The notes beneath the pieces are model-generated. The model made no database searches. It was not told where the DNA came from and saw only the letters and a program-made list of their open reading frames with translations. Made by a program: the position numbers and the translations under genes. A stretch of DNA of 63,764 nucleotides from Planctomycetaceae bacterium UBA2671 (lineage in GTDB: Bacteria > Planctomycetota > Planctomycetia > Planctomycetales > Planctomycetaceae), in the NCBI GenBank assembly GCA_002359185.1, contig DEML01000098.1, forward strand, positions 21,003 to 84,766, read 5' to 3'. Below, piece by piece: positions 54,579 to 63,738 of this stretch. Every line of letters begins with the position of its first letter. The first letter of the stretch is position 1.

Positions 54579-57401
54579 ATGCCTGAAACTCTTTATATAA
54601 TCGATACGTTTTCTCTGATGTTTCAGGTGTATCACGCGATTCCCCCCATGACAAGTCCCGCCGGTCAGGCAACGAATGCCGTGTTCGGGTTTACTCGCGA
54701 TATCTTCACCATTCTAAAAAAGAAGCCGGACTTTTTGCTGTGTGCACTCGATTCGGAAGGCCCCGGCGTGCGGTCGGACTGGTTTCCGGACTACAAAGCT
54801 CAGCGGACAGAAATGCCCGAGGATTTGCGGCCGCAGATTCCGATGATCACCAGCGTGATTGAAGGCTTTGGGATACCTGTCGTGCACCATACGGGTTGGG
54901 AAGCTGATGACATCATTGCCACACTGGCACGTCAGGCTGAAGCCGAGGGGATTCAGGTTCGCATCGTTTCCAGTGACAAAGATTGCCGACAGCTTCTCAG
55001 CGATCACGTGCAGATGTTCAACTGTCGCAAAGGAGAATACTTTGGAGCCGAGCAGTTGCGGGAAGTCTGGAATATCACGCCGGAACAGGTCATTGATTTC
55101 CAGTCGCTTGTAGGAGATTCCGTTGATAACGTCCCCGGTGTGCCTTTAGTTGGTCCGAAAAAAGCGACAATTCTGCTCGAACAATTTGGCGATCTTGAGG
55201 GAGTTCTCGCCAATGCCGACAAGGCTCCTGGAAAGAAACTGCGGGAAAACCTCGTCGAGTTTGCCGAGCAGGCTCGTATCAGCAAAAGGCTCGTCACGTT
55301 GCGTACCGATCTTCCGCTCGACTTCCCGATGGAATCGGCCCGAGTCGGAAATTACGATGTCGATACCCTCCAGCAACTCTTTCTCGATTACGGTTTCCGA
55401 CGCTTCCGCGAAGATCTGTATCAAATGACCGGAGGGGGAACTGATATCGATTTACCGGAAGAGAGTCAGATCGCATCGAAAAAACAAACTCGAAGTCTCT
55501 TCAGTGATTCCTCGAATAAAGAAACTCTCGGAGAAGACGATGCTGACAAAGCGAATGCCGTCGCGGAATATTCCCGTGGCAAGCAATTCGCTTTCAACAA
55601 CACTCGCAACTGGCAAATCATTCGCGATGAGGACGAACTTCAGGTCTTGATTGAAGCCTGCCGGCAGGCGAAAGAAATCTGTATCGATCTGGAAACGACT
55701 TCTGTCACCGCAATGCGGGCGGAAATCGTCGGCTGGGCGGTGAGCATTGAACCGGGGACTGCGTGGTATATTCCGATTCAGGCGCCTTTTGGTCTGGCGA
55801 CACTACCGCATCGTGAAGTGCTGGAGTTGTTCAAACCTCTGCTGGAAAGTCCGGACATCGAAATCAGCAATCAGAATATCAAGTACGATATGCTGGTCTG
55901 GAAACGCTGTGGCGTTGAAGTGAAAAACATCGGCATGGATCCGATGGTTGGGCATTATCTACTCGATGCCGGGGCTCGCAGTCATGGGCTTGACGCACTG
56001 GCCGATGAATTTCTCAAGCATCGCATGATTCCGATCAGCGATTTGATCGGTAAGGGAAAAAATCAGAAAAAGATGTTCGAAGTCGATGTCGAACGCGTCG
56101 GCGAATACGCAGCCGAGGATGCCGATGTCTCTTTGCAACTGTGTCACATCATGCGTTCAGAACTGCAGAATCAGGGGTTGTGGGATCTGTATGCCGATGT
56201 CGAACGTCCATTGATTCCCATTCTGGCGGACATGGAATTTACGGGGATCCGTGTCGATGACCGGGAACTGTTCACGCAAAGTCGGCAGGCGGGTGTTCGC
56301 ATTGATGAATTACTTGGCGAACTGGAAACCGAAGCCGGTCGAAAATTCAATCCCGATTCCCCGAAACAACTTCGAGAACTCCTGTTCGATGAAATCGGCC
56401 TGCCTGTCCAGAAACGGACGAAAACAGGACCGAGTACCGACCAATCGGTGCTCGAAAAACTGGCCTTGATGCATCCTCTCCCTGCGAAAATTATGGAGTA
56501 CCGTCAATTGGCCAAGCTGAAGGGGACGTACCTCGATACGCTACCCAAATTGATTCATCCTGAAACAGGACGAATTCACGCCTCGTTCAATCAGGTGGTC
56601 GCTGCAACGGGGCGGCTTAGTTCAAGCGATCCCAATCTGCAAAACATACCGATTCGTACCCCCGAAGGCCGGCAGATCCGCAAAGCTTTCATTCCCGGAG
56701 AATCGGGCTGGGAATTGCTCTGCTGCGATTACTCGCAAATCGAACTGCGAATGCTGGCTCACTTCAGTGGAGACGAAGCCTTACGCGAAGCCTTCCTGAC
56801 CGGCAAAGATATTCACACCACCGTCGCGGCTGAAGTGTTTGAAATCGATGAGGAAAATGTCGACTCCGATATGCGTCGCGTCGCCAAAGCCGTCAACTTC
56901 GGGGTCATCTATGGACAAAGCCCTTATGGTCTGGCTGCTGCGTTGAACATTCCACAGGAACAGGCCGCGGAGTTTATTGACAGTTATTTCGGTCGTTATC
57001 CAGGCGTCGAAAAGTTCATTGAGGAGACCCTCGAAAAGTGTCATCGCACAGGATATGCCTACACCATTCTCGGTCGCAGGCGTCCCATCACCGGTATCAA
57101 AAACACGACGGGCCGCAATCGGAATATGCCCGAGCGGACTGCCATTAATACCGTGATTCAGGGATCAGCTGCTGACCTGATCAAACTGGCCATGCTGAAA
57201 GTCCACGACAGCCTGAACGCCTCAGACCTGCAGGGAAAAATGTTGCTGCAGATCCACGATGAACTCGTATTTGAATCACCCGTTGCCGAAATTGATGATC
57301 TGGCCACGCTGGCTAAATCGAACATGGAGGCGGCGATGGAACTTGATGTGCCGTTGGTTGTCGACATGAAGCACGGTGAAAACTGGCTGGATGCGGAATA
57401 G
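54579..57401 (+). CDS. polA: DNA polymerase I
   Basis: 940 residues with all three domains. The 5' nuclease has DTFSLMFQVYHAI, WEADDIIATLARQAE and GDSVDNVPGVPLVGPKKA. The 3'-5' exonuclease appears intact: IDLETT near residue 369, NQNIKYDMLV and YAAEDADVSLQ. The polymerase core has CCDYSQIELRMLAHFSGDE (A, about 715), RRVAKAVNFGVIYGQSPYGL (B) and QIHDELVFE (C, near 893). It fills gaps and removes primers during replication and repair. The intact Asp and Glu show that proofreading should be active. Confidence 0.96.
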   Translation: MPETLYIIDTFSLMFQVYHAIPPMTSPAGQATNAVFGFTRDIFTILKKKPDFLLCALDSEGPGVRSDWFPDYKAQRTEMPEDLRPQIPMITSVIEGFGIPVVHHTGWEADDIIATLARQAEAEGIQVRIVSSDKDCRQLLSDHVQMFNCRKGEYFGAEQLREVWNITPEQVIDFQSLVGDSVDNVPGVPLVGPKKATILLEQFGDLEGVLANADKAPGKKLRENLVEFAEQARISKRLVTLRTDLPLDFPMESARVGNYDVDTLQQLFLDYGFRRFREDLYQMTGGGTDIDLPEESQIASKKQTRSLFSDSSNKETLGEDDADKANAVAEYSRGKQFAFNNTRNWQIIRDEDELQVLIEACRQAKEICIDLETTSVTAMRAEIVGWAVSIEPGTAWYIPIQAPFGLATLPHREVLELFKPLLESPDIEISNQNIKYDMLVWKRCGVEVKNIGMDPMVGHYLLDAGARSHGLDALADEFLKHRMIPISDLIGKGKNQKKMFEVDVERVGEYAAEDADVSLQLCHIMRSELQNQGLWDLYADVERPLIPILADMEFTGIRVDDRELFTQSRQAGVRIDELLGELETEAGRKFNPDSPKQLRELLFDEIGLPVQKRTKTGPSTDQSVLEKLALMHPLPAKIMEYRQLAKLKGTYLDTLPKLIHPETGRIHASFNQVVAATGRLSSSDPNLQNIPIRTPEGRQIRKAFIPGESGWELLCCDYSQIELRMLAHFSGDEALREAFLTGKDIHTTVAAEVFEIDEENVDSDMRRVAKAVNFGVIYGQSPYGLAAALNIPQEQAAEFIDSYFGRYPGVEKFIEETLEKCHRTGYAYTILGRRRPITGIKNTTGRNRNMPERTAINTVIQGSAADLIKLAMLKVHDSLNASDLQGKMLLQIHDELVFESPVAEIDDLATLAKSNMEAAMELDVPLVVDMKHGENWLDAE

Positions 57402-57568
57402 TCAGTATCACAGGATACTTTACTTAGATAATTTTCCATATTTTACTATTCATCTGCTTTTTCGCTGGTTAAATCCCGGCAAATCTATATATTTATATGT
57501 GAATACCTTTATGGGGTATCTTCTCCCTTCTAACATAATCATGAATTTCTTTTTCCAGGAGTATCTCA

Positions 57569-58459
57569 ATGGTCAAAAGGCAGGCTGGATTTACGTTAAT
57601 CGAATTGTTGGTTGTTATAGCAATCATTGCAATATTAGTGGCTTTGTTGCTGCCGGCCGTCCAGCAGGCCCGTGAAGCTGCCCGTCGTTCCTCCTGCAAA
57701 AATAACCTCAAGCAATTGGGACTGGCACTTCACAACTATCACGATACTTACACCGTATTACCTCCAGGCTGGGTGAACCGAAAAGCTCCAGCGACATTGC
57801 TCACGAATACCTATGGGTGGGCCACCTTTATTTTGCCATATGTTGAGCAATCCGCTCTTTACGATCAAATCAATCCCAATGGCGACTCGATGGCAGCAGC
57901 TTCGACAAACTCACTGAATACCGCTTTGTCAGCGTACTCATGTCCTTCCGATACAGGAGCGCCTAATAACACAGCCTTCGGTGGATATGGAAAGCATAAT
58001 TATCCAATCACAGAAGAAATTGCCAAAGAAAATTCGAGCACAAAACTCCGAGACATCACCGACGGGACGAGCAATACTTTTCTCTGTGGTGAAAAAGCAC
58101 GTGTGTATCAAGTAAATGGATTGAAGAATGTTGGAGCTGTCTGGCCTGGAAAACAGGCTAACAGCACAGCTTCCGCCCATGGTCGTGCAACTCATAACAT
58201 TAACACGAATTGGGCAGGTACCCAGGCAAACTTCACAGTGAATGCTGGTGCCGGTGACGGAAACTGTACCCGATATGTTTATGGCAGTCTGCATACGGGA
58301 GGCGCTCAATTTGTTATGGCTGATGGTTCCGTGAAATTTATCAGCGAAAATATCGCTTCAGAACCAACAAATTCCTGTACTACACCAACACTGACAAGCA
58401 CTTCTTTGTATCAAAATATCATGGATATGGACGATGGGTTTACGCTTGGTGAATTCTAG
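57569..58459 (+). CDS. DUF1559 prepilin-type protein
   Basis: 296 residues. The N-terminus is textbook: QAGFTLIELLVVIAIIAILV with ALLLPAVQQAREAARRSSC and KNNLKQLGLALHNYHDTYTV, then DUF1559 sequence with YVEQSALYDQINPNG, AYSCPSDTGAP and ITDGTSNTFLCGEKARVY. It ends with HTGGAQFVMADGSVKFISEN. It should be cleaved by a prepilin peptidase after the Gly. DUF1559 proteins exist in many copies per planctomycete genome and may form fimbriae or the surface layer. It is closed by a terminator at 58486. Confidence 0.95.
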   Translation: MVKRQAGFTLIELLVVIAIIAILVALLLPAVQQAREAARRSSCKNNLKQLGLALHNYHDTYTVLPPGWVNRKAPATLLTNTYGWATFILPYVEQSALYDQINPNGDSMAAASTNSLNTALSAYSCPSDTGAPNNTAFGGYGKHNYPITEEIAKENSSTKLRDITDGTSNTFLCGEKARVYQVNGLKNVGAVWPGKQANSTASAHGRATHNINTNWAGTQANFTVNAGAGDGNCTRYVYGSLHTGGAQFVMADGSVKFISENIASEPTNSCTTPTLTSTSLYQNIMDMDDGFTLGEF

Positions 58460-58485
58460 AAATAGAAATTGAGTTCAAATTCCCC

Positions 58486-58520
58486 GTCTGGCCTTTTACC
58501 GTGAAAGGCCAGACTTTTTT
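58486..58520 (+). terminator. rho-independent terminator after the DUF1559 gene
   Basis: An 11-base stem GTCTGGCCTTT / AAAGGCCAGAC around a 7-base loop, then six T. It is 27 bases after the stop. It touches the stop of the GNAT gene on the other strand. Confidence 0.9.
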
Positions 58521-59037
58521 ATTGGATTTCGATCAACTTCTCCATCAATAAAAACCGGCCTTTGCGAAAGGTTGCTTCCCCCCTCCTCTGATAGCCTAAC
58601 TTCTGATAGAACGAGATCGCTGTTGGATTCCCGGTGAAGCAATCCAGCCGAATCGAGTTTTTACCCAGAGAGAACGCCTGCTGGTCGGCGAACTGCATCA
58701 ATTGCCTGCCGTAACCAGAGCCCTGATAATCAGGATCGATCAATAGGCGATGAATCACTAGAAACGATTCCGCTTGCCAGTCCGCCGTTTCGTAGCCTTC
58801 CAACTCAACTTCATTCAGGCAAAAGCCGCCGACGATTCGTTCAGAACTCTCCAGCACATAGAGAGTTTGCTCGTACACATCCTGCTGGAAATCGGCCTCT
58901 GCGGGATAAATCTCGTCCCACTGATTGATCCCTGATTCCAGAAGATGGGCGATCACTTTCCATTTGATGGCCATCAACGAGGAAACATCCTCAGTTCTGG
59001 CCTGTCGAATTTCTGCAGTCAAGAAGTCATCTTTCAA
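58519..59037 (-). CDS. GNAT family N-acetyltransferase
   Basis: 172 residues. The acetyl-CoA-binding motif A is LLIDPDYQGSGYGRQLMQFA, with FYQKLGYQRRGEATFRKGRF at the C-terminus, the GNAT layout. The start is TTG 59037, overlapping the homoserine dehydrogenase stop (TTGA); a downstream ATG is an alternative. The substrate is unknown. The overlap points to coupled translation with hom. Confidence 0.85.
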   Translation of the reverse strand: MKDDFLTAEIRQARTEDVSSLMAIKWKVIAHLLESGINQWDEIYPAEADFQQDVYEQTLYVLESSERIVGGFCLNEVELEGYETADWQAESFLVIHRLLIDPDYQGSGYGRQLMQFADQQAFSLGKNSIRLDCFTGNPTAISFYQKLGYQRRGEATFRKGRFLLMEKLIEIQ

Positions 59038-60353
59038 TCGCGTATGGGCAACCTCAGAAAGTTTTTCTTAATACTCGAGCATTCCAGCAACGCTTTATCG
59101 GCGGCTTTCATTTGCCCTTCCGAGCAGATGTGTGTCATCAGGACCAGTGGAACAATCTTCGGTTCCTTGGGAGATGTTTTCACGCTCGATTCTGATTCAT
59201 GCTGAATGCAGGAGGCGATGCTGACACCATTTTCACCGAGTATATTCGCAACTGCAGCCATCGTGCCGGGTTCATCGACAGCGTGAAATCGCAGATAGTA
59301 GCGTCGTTTGATTTCATCAGCTGGCAAGATTGGATACGGTTTTTGTGATTGCCATAAATCGAGCAGAGGGAACGTCTTTTGAGACCGGCCCACGGCCAGA
59401 TCGATTAGGTCTGAGACTACAGAGGAAGCGGTCGGCATTTGACCAGCTCCCATGCCTGCAAACCAAGTCTTTCCGACAGCATCCCCTTCGAGTTCAATCA
59501 TGTTGTAAGCATCATCGACATCGGCCATGGGCTGATATTTGCGGATGAGCGTTGGCTGCGTGTGCAGTTCCAGCGAGCCCCCCGTCAAACGAGCAACGGC
59601 CAGCAATTTGATGCGATAACCAAGCGTGTCTGCATATTTCAAATCCGCCAGATCAAGTTTATCGATTCCCTGTCGAGGAAATTGCTTGAGGTCCGCTTTC
59701 GTTCCGAAGGCCAGTTGTGCGAGGAGTGTCAATTTTTGAGCCGCATCGGTTCCATCGACATCCATCGCCGGGTCGGCTTCGGCATAGCCTTTTTTCTGAG
59801 CTTTCGCGACCGCATCTTCATATGAAACATTCCGGTCAAGCATTTCGGTCAGAATGAAATTGCTCGTCCCATTGAGAATGCCTTCCAGTGAGGTGATTTG
59901 ATTGGCAGAAAGAGACTGCGAAACCGCTTCTATAATCGGCACGCCCCCCGCGACTGCCGCTTCAAAACCGATGGCTCGTTTCTGTTCGCGTGCCAACTGA
60001 AAGAGTTCATCCCCTTGTTCGCACAACAGAGCTTTGTTAGCAGTGACGACATGTTTACCAGCCTGCAAAGCCTGACGCACAATATCGCCAGCGGTCGTCG
60101 TGCCGCCGATCAGTTCGCAAACGACATCGACATCAGGATGCTCAATCACTTCTAGAGAAGTGTCGATCAAATCATCAGCCAGGTTCACGGAGCGGACTTT
60201 TGTCGGATCGCGTACAACGACCGATTCCACCACAATTGGCCGACCGGCTCGTCGCGTAATTCGCTCGGCCTGCTCGAACAGGATTTTGATGACACCTGAA
60301 CCGACAGTCCCCAAGCCGACCATCGCGACACGCATCGGTTGCTGATCACTCAT
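59034..60353 (-). CDS. hom: homoserine dehydrogenase
   Basis: 439 residues. The NAD(P) motif is VGLGTVGSGVIKIL, followed by CELIGGTTTAGDIV, VVTANKALL, AAVAGGVPIIEAV and the signature LEGILNGTSNFILTEM with AEADPAMDVDGTDAAQKL. A C-terminal ACT domain begins near YYLRFHAVDEPGTMAAVANI. It reduces aspartate semialdehyde to homoserine for Thr and Met. A threonine-regulated ACT is standard in bacterial Hom. A GNAT gene overlaps its stop. Confidence 0.95.
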   Translation of the reverse strand: MSDQQPMRVAMVGLGTVGSGVIKILFEQAERITRRAGRPIVVESVVVRDPTKVRSVNLADDLIDTSLEVIEHPDVDVVCELIGGTTTAGDIVRQALQAGKHVVTANKALLCEQGDELFQLAREQKRAIGFEAAVAGGVPIIEAVSQSLSANQITSLEGILNGTSNFILTEMLDRNVSYEDAVAKAQKKGYAEADPAMDVDGTDAAQKLTLLAQLAFGTKADLKQFPRQGIDKLDLADLKYADTLGYRIKLLAVARLTGGSLELHTQPTLIRKYQPMADVDDAYNMIELEGDAVGKTWFAGMGAGQMPTASSVVSDLIDLAVGRSQKTFPLLDLWQSQKPYPILPADEIKRRYYLRFHAVDEPGTMAAVANILGENGVSIASCIQHESESSVKTSPKEPKIVPLVLMTHICSEGQMKAADKALLECSSIKKNFLRLPIRD

Positions 60354-60750
60354 TCGTTTCCGCCTGCTTCTTCTCTATCGAAATGACTCGCGTTAATTAT
60401 GTTCCGTAGGACAGGCATCCTGCCTGTCTATCACAACGATGATTAACAAAATCGTAAGTTTTAGAAATCGACTCTCTCAGTGTGCTGAACCGTCGATATT
60501 GCAACAGGCTGGAAGCCTGTCCTAACAGATCTATTCCATCTCATCACAGCAATAAAATGAAGCTGCATATCGTAACGTAAGACCATGTCCTCTCACAGTC
60601 ATAACTCATATCGAGAAGAATTGATTTCATTTGGAGTCTGACGAAATCGGTTGCGACAACTTTTCACAGAGCATGAGTCTGGCAGGACATTTGGGGAATG
60701 AGTAGGATAGTCAGAATGCAATGTTTATTACTCGTTGATGTTTTGGTGAG
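60354..60750. repeat. intergenic region with two GTAGGACAGGC-type elements
   Basis: The gap holds GTAGGACAGGCATCCTGCCTGTCTA (60406-60430) and CAACAGGCTGGAAGCCTGTCCTA (60502-60524), which face each other. Both belong to the family at 49624. I see no gene or clear promoter in the rest. The gap separates hom and mqnA, which are divergent. Confidence 0.7.
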
Positions 60751-61608
60751 ATGAGCGGATCAACTTTGGAGTGGGATGCAAGTTGTAGTACGAACGGTCG
60801 TGAGGATTCCCCCTCGCTTTCCCGCGTGCGCGTTGGGGCCGTTTCGTATCTGAATTCCAAGCCTTTAATCGAAGGCCTGGGAAATTCTCTGCGCGAAGAT
60901 CAACTCGTCTTGGATGTCCCAAGTCGTCTGGCGGACGAACTTTCCGTCGGAAAGCTGGATGTCGCTCTCATTCCTTCCGTCGAATATTTTTCACGTTCCG
61001 ATTACAAAATCATTTCCGACGCCTGCATCGCCACCCGCGGCCCGGTCTTGAGCGTGAAACTCTATTCACGCGTCCCCCTGGGTGACATACGCACACTCGC
61101 ACTTGATGAAGGTTCCCGAACAAGCGTGGCCTTAACTCGCGTTATGCTGCAGGAACGATATGGTGTTATTCCGGAGCTAATCCGCTTGCCGCTCTCTGCA
61201 ACCACAAAAGATGCAAAGACCGATGCCGTGCTGCTGATCGGTGATCGAGCCATTCATCCTCCCCAGGAACAGTTTGTGGAAACGTGGGACCTAGGAGAAG
61301 AATGGGTGAACTGGACGGGACTCCCGTTTGTGTTCGCCATGTGGGTCGCCCGGAAAGATGTACCTGAATCGCCTCTTGCACAATTACTGGAACAGTCGCG
61401 AAATCGGGGGATGAAGAATCTCCAGCAAATTGCCACACGCGAAGCCAAACCGCTCGGGATCTCGGAAGAAACGGCCTACAATTACCTCAAAGACAACCTG
61501 CACTTTCAGTTCGGCTCAGCCGAGTGGAACGGCTTGCAGTTATTCCGGGAACTCGTCGGACAACTCGAAGAGAATCCTGTACTATCGCAGACAAAAGCCA
61601 AACATTAA
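60751..61608 (+). CDS. mqnA: menaquinone biosynthesis protein MqnA (chorismate dehydratase)
   Basis: 285 residues. The MqnA pattern is VRVGAVSYLNSKPLIEGLG, SRLADELSVGKLDVALIPSV, ALDEGSRTSVALTRVML, AVLLIGDRAIHPP and WVNWTGLPFVFAMWVARKD. It dehydrates chorismate to 3-enolpyruvylbenzoate, the first step of the futalosine route to menaquinone. The first 25 residues, before VRVGAV, are non-conserved and the true start might lie further in. mqnC follows on the same strand. Confidence 0.93.
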   Translation: MSGSTLEWDASCSTNGREDSPSLSRVRVGAVSYLNSKPLIEGLGNSLREDQLVLDVPSRLADELSVGKLDVALIPSVEYFSRSDYKIISDACIATRGPVLSVKLYSRVPLGDIRTLALDEGSRTSVALTRVMLQERYGVIPELIRLPLSATTKDAKTDAVLLIGDRAIHPPQEQFVETWDLGEEWVNWTGLPFVFAMWVARKDVPESPLAQLLEQSRNRGMKNLQQIATREAKPLGISEETAYNYLKDNLHFQFGSAEWNGLQLFRELVGQLEENPVLSQTKAKH

Positions 61609-61617
61609 TAATAAGCC

Positions 61618-61687
61618 GTAGGTCAGGCTGTGCCTGACATGATAAACATTCAACGTTCACTCTCATCAGGCATAGCCTGACCTACGG
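61618..61687. repeat. paired GTAGGTCAGGC elements, copy 2
   Basis: GTAGGTCAGGCTGTGCCTGAC (61618-61638) and TCAGGCATAGCCTGACCTAC (61666 on) are arranged as an inverted pair about 27 bases apart. Between mqnA and mqnC. The 45 bases after it are the CTCAACCCT-type leader. Confidence 0.8.
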
Positions 61688-61738
61688 CAGAAGAACACCC
61701 AACTCTCAACCTTAAACTCTCAACCCTAAGTCTCTCCC

Positions 61739-62896
61739 ATGATCAGCCAGGTTCATTCCAATTCTTCTGACATTCGCCCGATCCTCAAGAAAGCGGTCGC
61801 TGGTGAGCGAATTTCGCCGGCGGAAGGTCTGCAATTGCTTGAATCGCACGATCTGGTCGCAATTGGTCAAGCTGCCGACGAGGTGACCAAACGCCTGCAT
61901 CCCGAAGAATTCCGCACTTATAACATTGACCGAAACATCAATTACACGAATGCCTGCACAGCTGTGTGTGATTTCTGTGCGTTTTATCGTCCGCCCAATC
62001 ATCCTGAAGTCTACGTGCTGCCGATTGAAACGCTGCTCGAAAAAATTGAAGAAACGGTGGCTCTGGGAGGAGATCAAATTCTCTTGCAAGGCGGCTTGCA
62101 TCCGAAATTGCCACTCGAATGGTATGAGGACATGCTCCGTCAACTCAAAGCCGCTTACCCTCAAGTGAATATCCACGGCTTCAGTCCACCGGAAATCCAT
62201 CACTTTACCAAAATCAGCAAACTGCCACTCAAAACAGTTCTGGAACGGCTCAAAGCCGCAGGTCTTGGAAGTTTACCCGGCGGTGGCGGAGAGATTCTGG
62301 TTGATCGCGTTCGCAAGGAAATCACTCGCGGCAAAGTTTTGACCGACGACTGGTTGAATGTGAATCGTGTCTGGCATGAACTGGGCGGAAAGTCGACCGC
62401 GACAATGATGTTTGGTCACGTGGAAACACTGTCCGAGCGAATTGAACATCTCGAACGATTGCGTGAAGTTCAGGATGAAACCGGCGGCTTCACAGCTTTC
62501 ATCTGCTGGACCTTCCAGCCGGATAACACCGACATGTCTCACATTCCTCCGACGGGGGCTTTTGAGTATCTAAAAACGCAAGCGGTCAGCCGATTGTATC
62601 TGGATAACTTTCCGAACATTCAATCGTCCTGGGTCACCCAGGGAGAAAAGGTGGGCCAGATCGCGCTCGCCTTCGGTGCGAACGATATGGGCAGCTTGAT
62701 GATTGAAGAGAATGTCGTCTCCAAAGCCGGTACTGTGCATCATCTGACAATTGAATCAATTCGCCGCTGCATCACTGAAGCCGGCTATATTCCCCGTCAA
62801 CGAAATGTCTTCTACGAATACATCGACGAGTACGATCCCAACTCGGCTCCAGAAATTCCGAGCAGAGTTCCAAAGAATCTGGTGGAATTGAGTTAA
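61739..62896 (+). CDS. mqnC: cyclic dehypoxanthinyl futalosine synthase MqnC
   Basis: 385 residues, a radical SAM enzyme. The cluster motif is CTAVCDFCAF (CxxxCxxC). The DRNINYTNAC opening, ALGGDQILLQGGLHPKLP and the ETGGFTAFICWTFQPDNT segment match MqnC rather than MqnE. It forms the spiro ring of cyclic DHFL in the futalosine menaquinone pathway. It sits 130 bases from mqnA with a repeat between them. mqnB, mqnD and mqnE are not in the window. Confidence 0.92.
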   Translation: MISQVHSNSSDIRPILKKAVAGERISPAEGLQLLESHDLVAIGQAADEVTKRLHPEEFRTYNIDRNINYTNACTAVCDFCAFYRPPNHPEVYVLPIETLLEKIEETVALGGDQILLQGGLHPKLPLEWYEDMLRQLKAAYPQVNIHGFSPPEIHHFTKISKLPLKTVLERLKAAGLGSLPGGGGEILVDRVRKEITRGKVLTDDWLNVNRVWHELGGKSTATMMFGHVETLSERIEHLERLREVQDETGGFTAFICWTFQPDNTDMSHIPPTGAFEYLKTQAVSRLYLDNFPNIQSSWVTQGEKVGQIALAFGANDMGSLMIEENVVSKAGTVHHLTIESIRRCITEAGYIPRQRNVFYEYIDEYDPNSAPEIPSRVPKNLVELS

Positions 62897-62903
62897 CACA
62901 GGT

Positions 62904-62972
62904 GTAGGTCAGGCACTTTCTGACGACAATCGAGGTGGCTCGCACATTTCGTCAGGCAATGCCTGACCTACA
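62904..62972. repeat. paired GTAGGTCAGGC elements, copy 3
   Basis: GTAGGTCAGGCACTTTCTGAC (62904-62924) and GTCAGGCAATGCCTGACCTAC (62951-62971) are again an inverted pair. They fill the gap between mqnC and the next gene. Confidence 0.8.
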
Positions 62973-63010
62973 ACTCGGCAACACTCAACAATAAGCCCAC
63001 AATAATTCTC

Positions 63011-63685
63011 ATGGACGATCCTAAATATCAAACCGGTGAACCACCGAATCCGGACTCGACTGATGACGAAATCATCGTCAGTTCAGATACCTTGCGTTCT
63101 CAGAGGATTCCACCCGGACAGTCGCGAACTCGCAAATGGCCGGTGCTGCAGGCAGGGTCCATTCCTCAAGTTGAAAAATCGGCATGGTCTCTCGAAGTCA
63201 AAGGCTTGGTTGACCGACCGATGATCTGGAACTGGGAGCAGTTTCAGGAATTGCCGCGGGTGAAAGTCTTTTCCGATTTTCATTGCGTGACGCAGTGGTC
63301 TCGTCTCGGAAACATCTGGGAAGGTGTTTCTACGAAAACGATCGCAGAACTTGTGGGAATACAACCGGAAGCAAAATTTGTGATTGCCGAAGGCTATGAT
63401 CGAGGCTGGACAACAAACCTGCCTTTGGATCGTTTTCTGGCAGAAGACGCCTTGCTGTGTGACCTGCACGATGGAGAACCCCTCACGGCTGATCACGGAG
63501 CCCCCGTCCGTTTGATCGTCCCACTTTTATATGCCTGGAAAAGTGCGAAGTGGTTGAAGTCGCTTGAATTCGTTGCCGAGGATCAACCCGGCTATTGGGA
63601 GCAAGGGGGCTATCACAATGAAGGAGACCCCTGGCGAGAACAACGCTTCGCTTCTGATGATATTCCTCCCGGGTTTGGGATTTGA
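63011..63685 (+). CDS. sulfite-oxidase-fold molybdopterin protein
   Basis: 224 residues with an oxidoreductase molybdopterin-binding domain: WSLEVKGLVDRPMIWNWEQF, FSDFHCVTQWSRLGNIWEGV with the Mo-ligating Cys in HCVTQWS, VIAEGYDRGWTTNLPLDRFL, ADHGAPVRLIVPLLYAWKSAKWL and the ending PGYWEQGGYHNEGDPW. There is no signal peptide or dimerisation domain, so it resembles the YuiH-like cytoplasmic type of unknown substrate. It follows mqnC on the same strand after the repeat pair. Confidence 0.85.
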   Translation: MDDPKYQTGEPPNPDSTDDEIIVSSDTLRSQRIPPGQSRTRKWPVLQAGSIPQVEKSAWSLEVKGLVDRPMIWNWEQFQELPRVKVFSDFHCVTQWSRLGNIWEGVSTKTIAELVGIQPEAKFVIAEGYDRGWTTNLPLDRFLAEDALLCDLHDGEPLTADHGAPVRLIVPLLYAWKSAKWLKSLEFVAEDQPGYWEQGGYHNEGDPWREQRFASDDIPPGFGI

Positions 63686-63738
63686 ATCCCGTTCCAAGTG
63701 GAAGCCGGATTCCCAATATCATATTGAATACAAAAACT

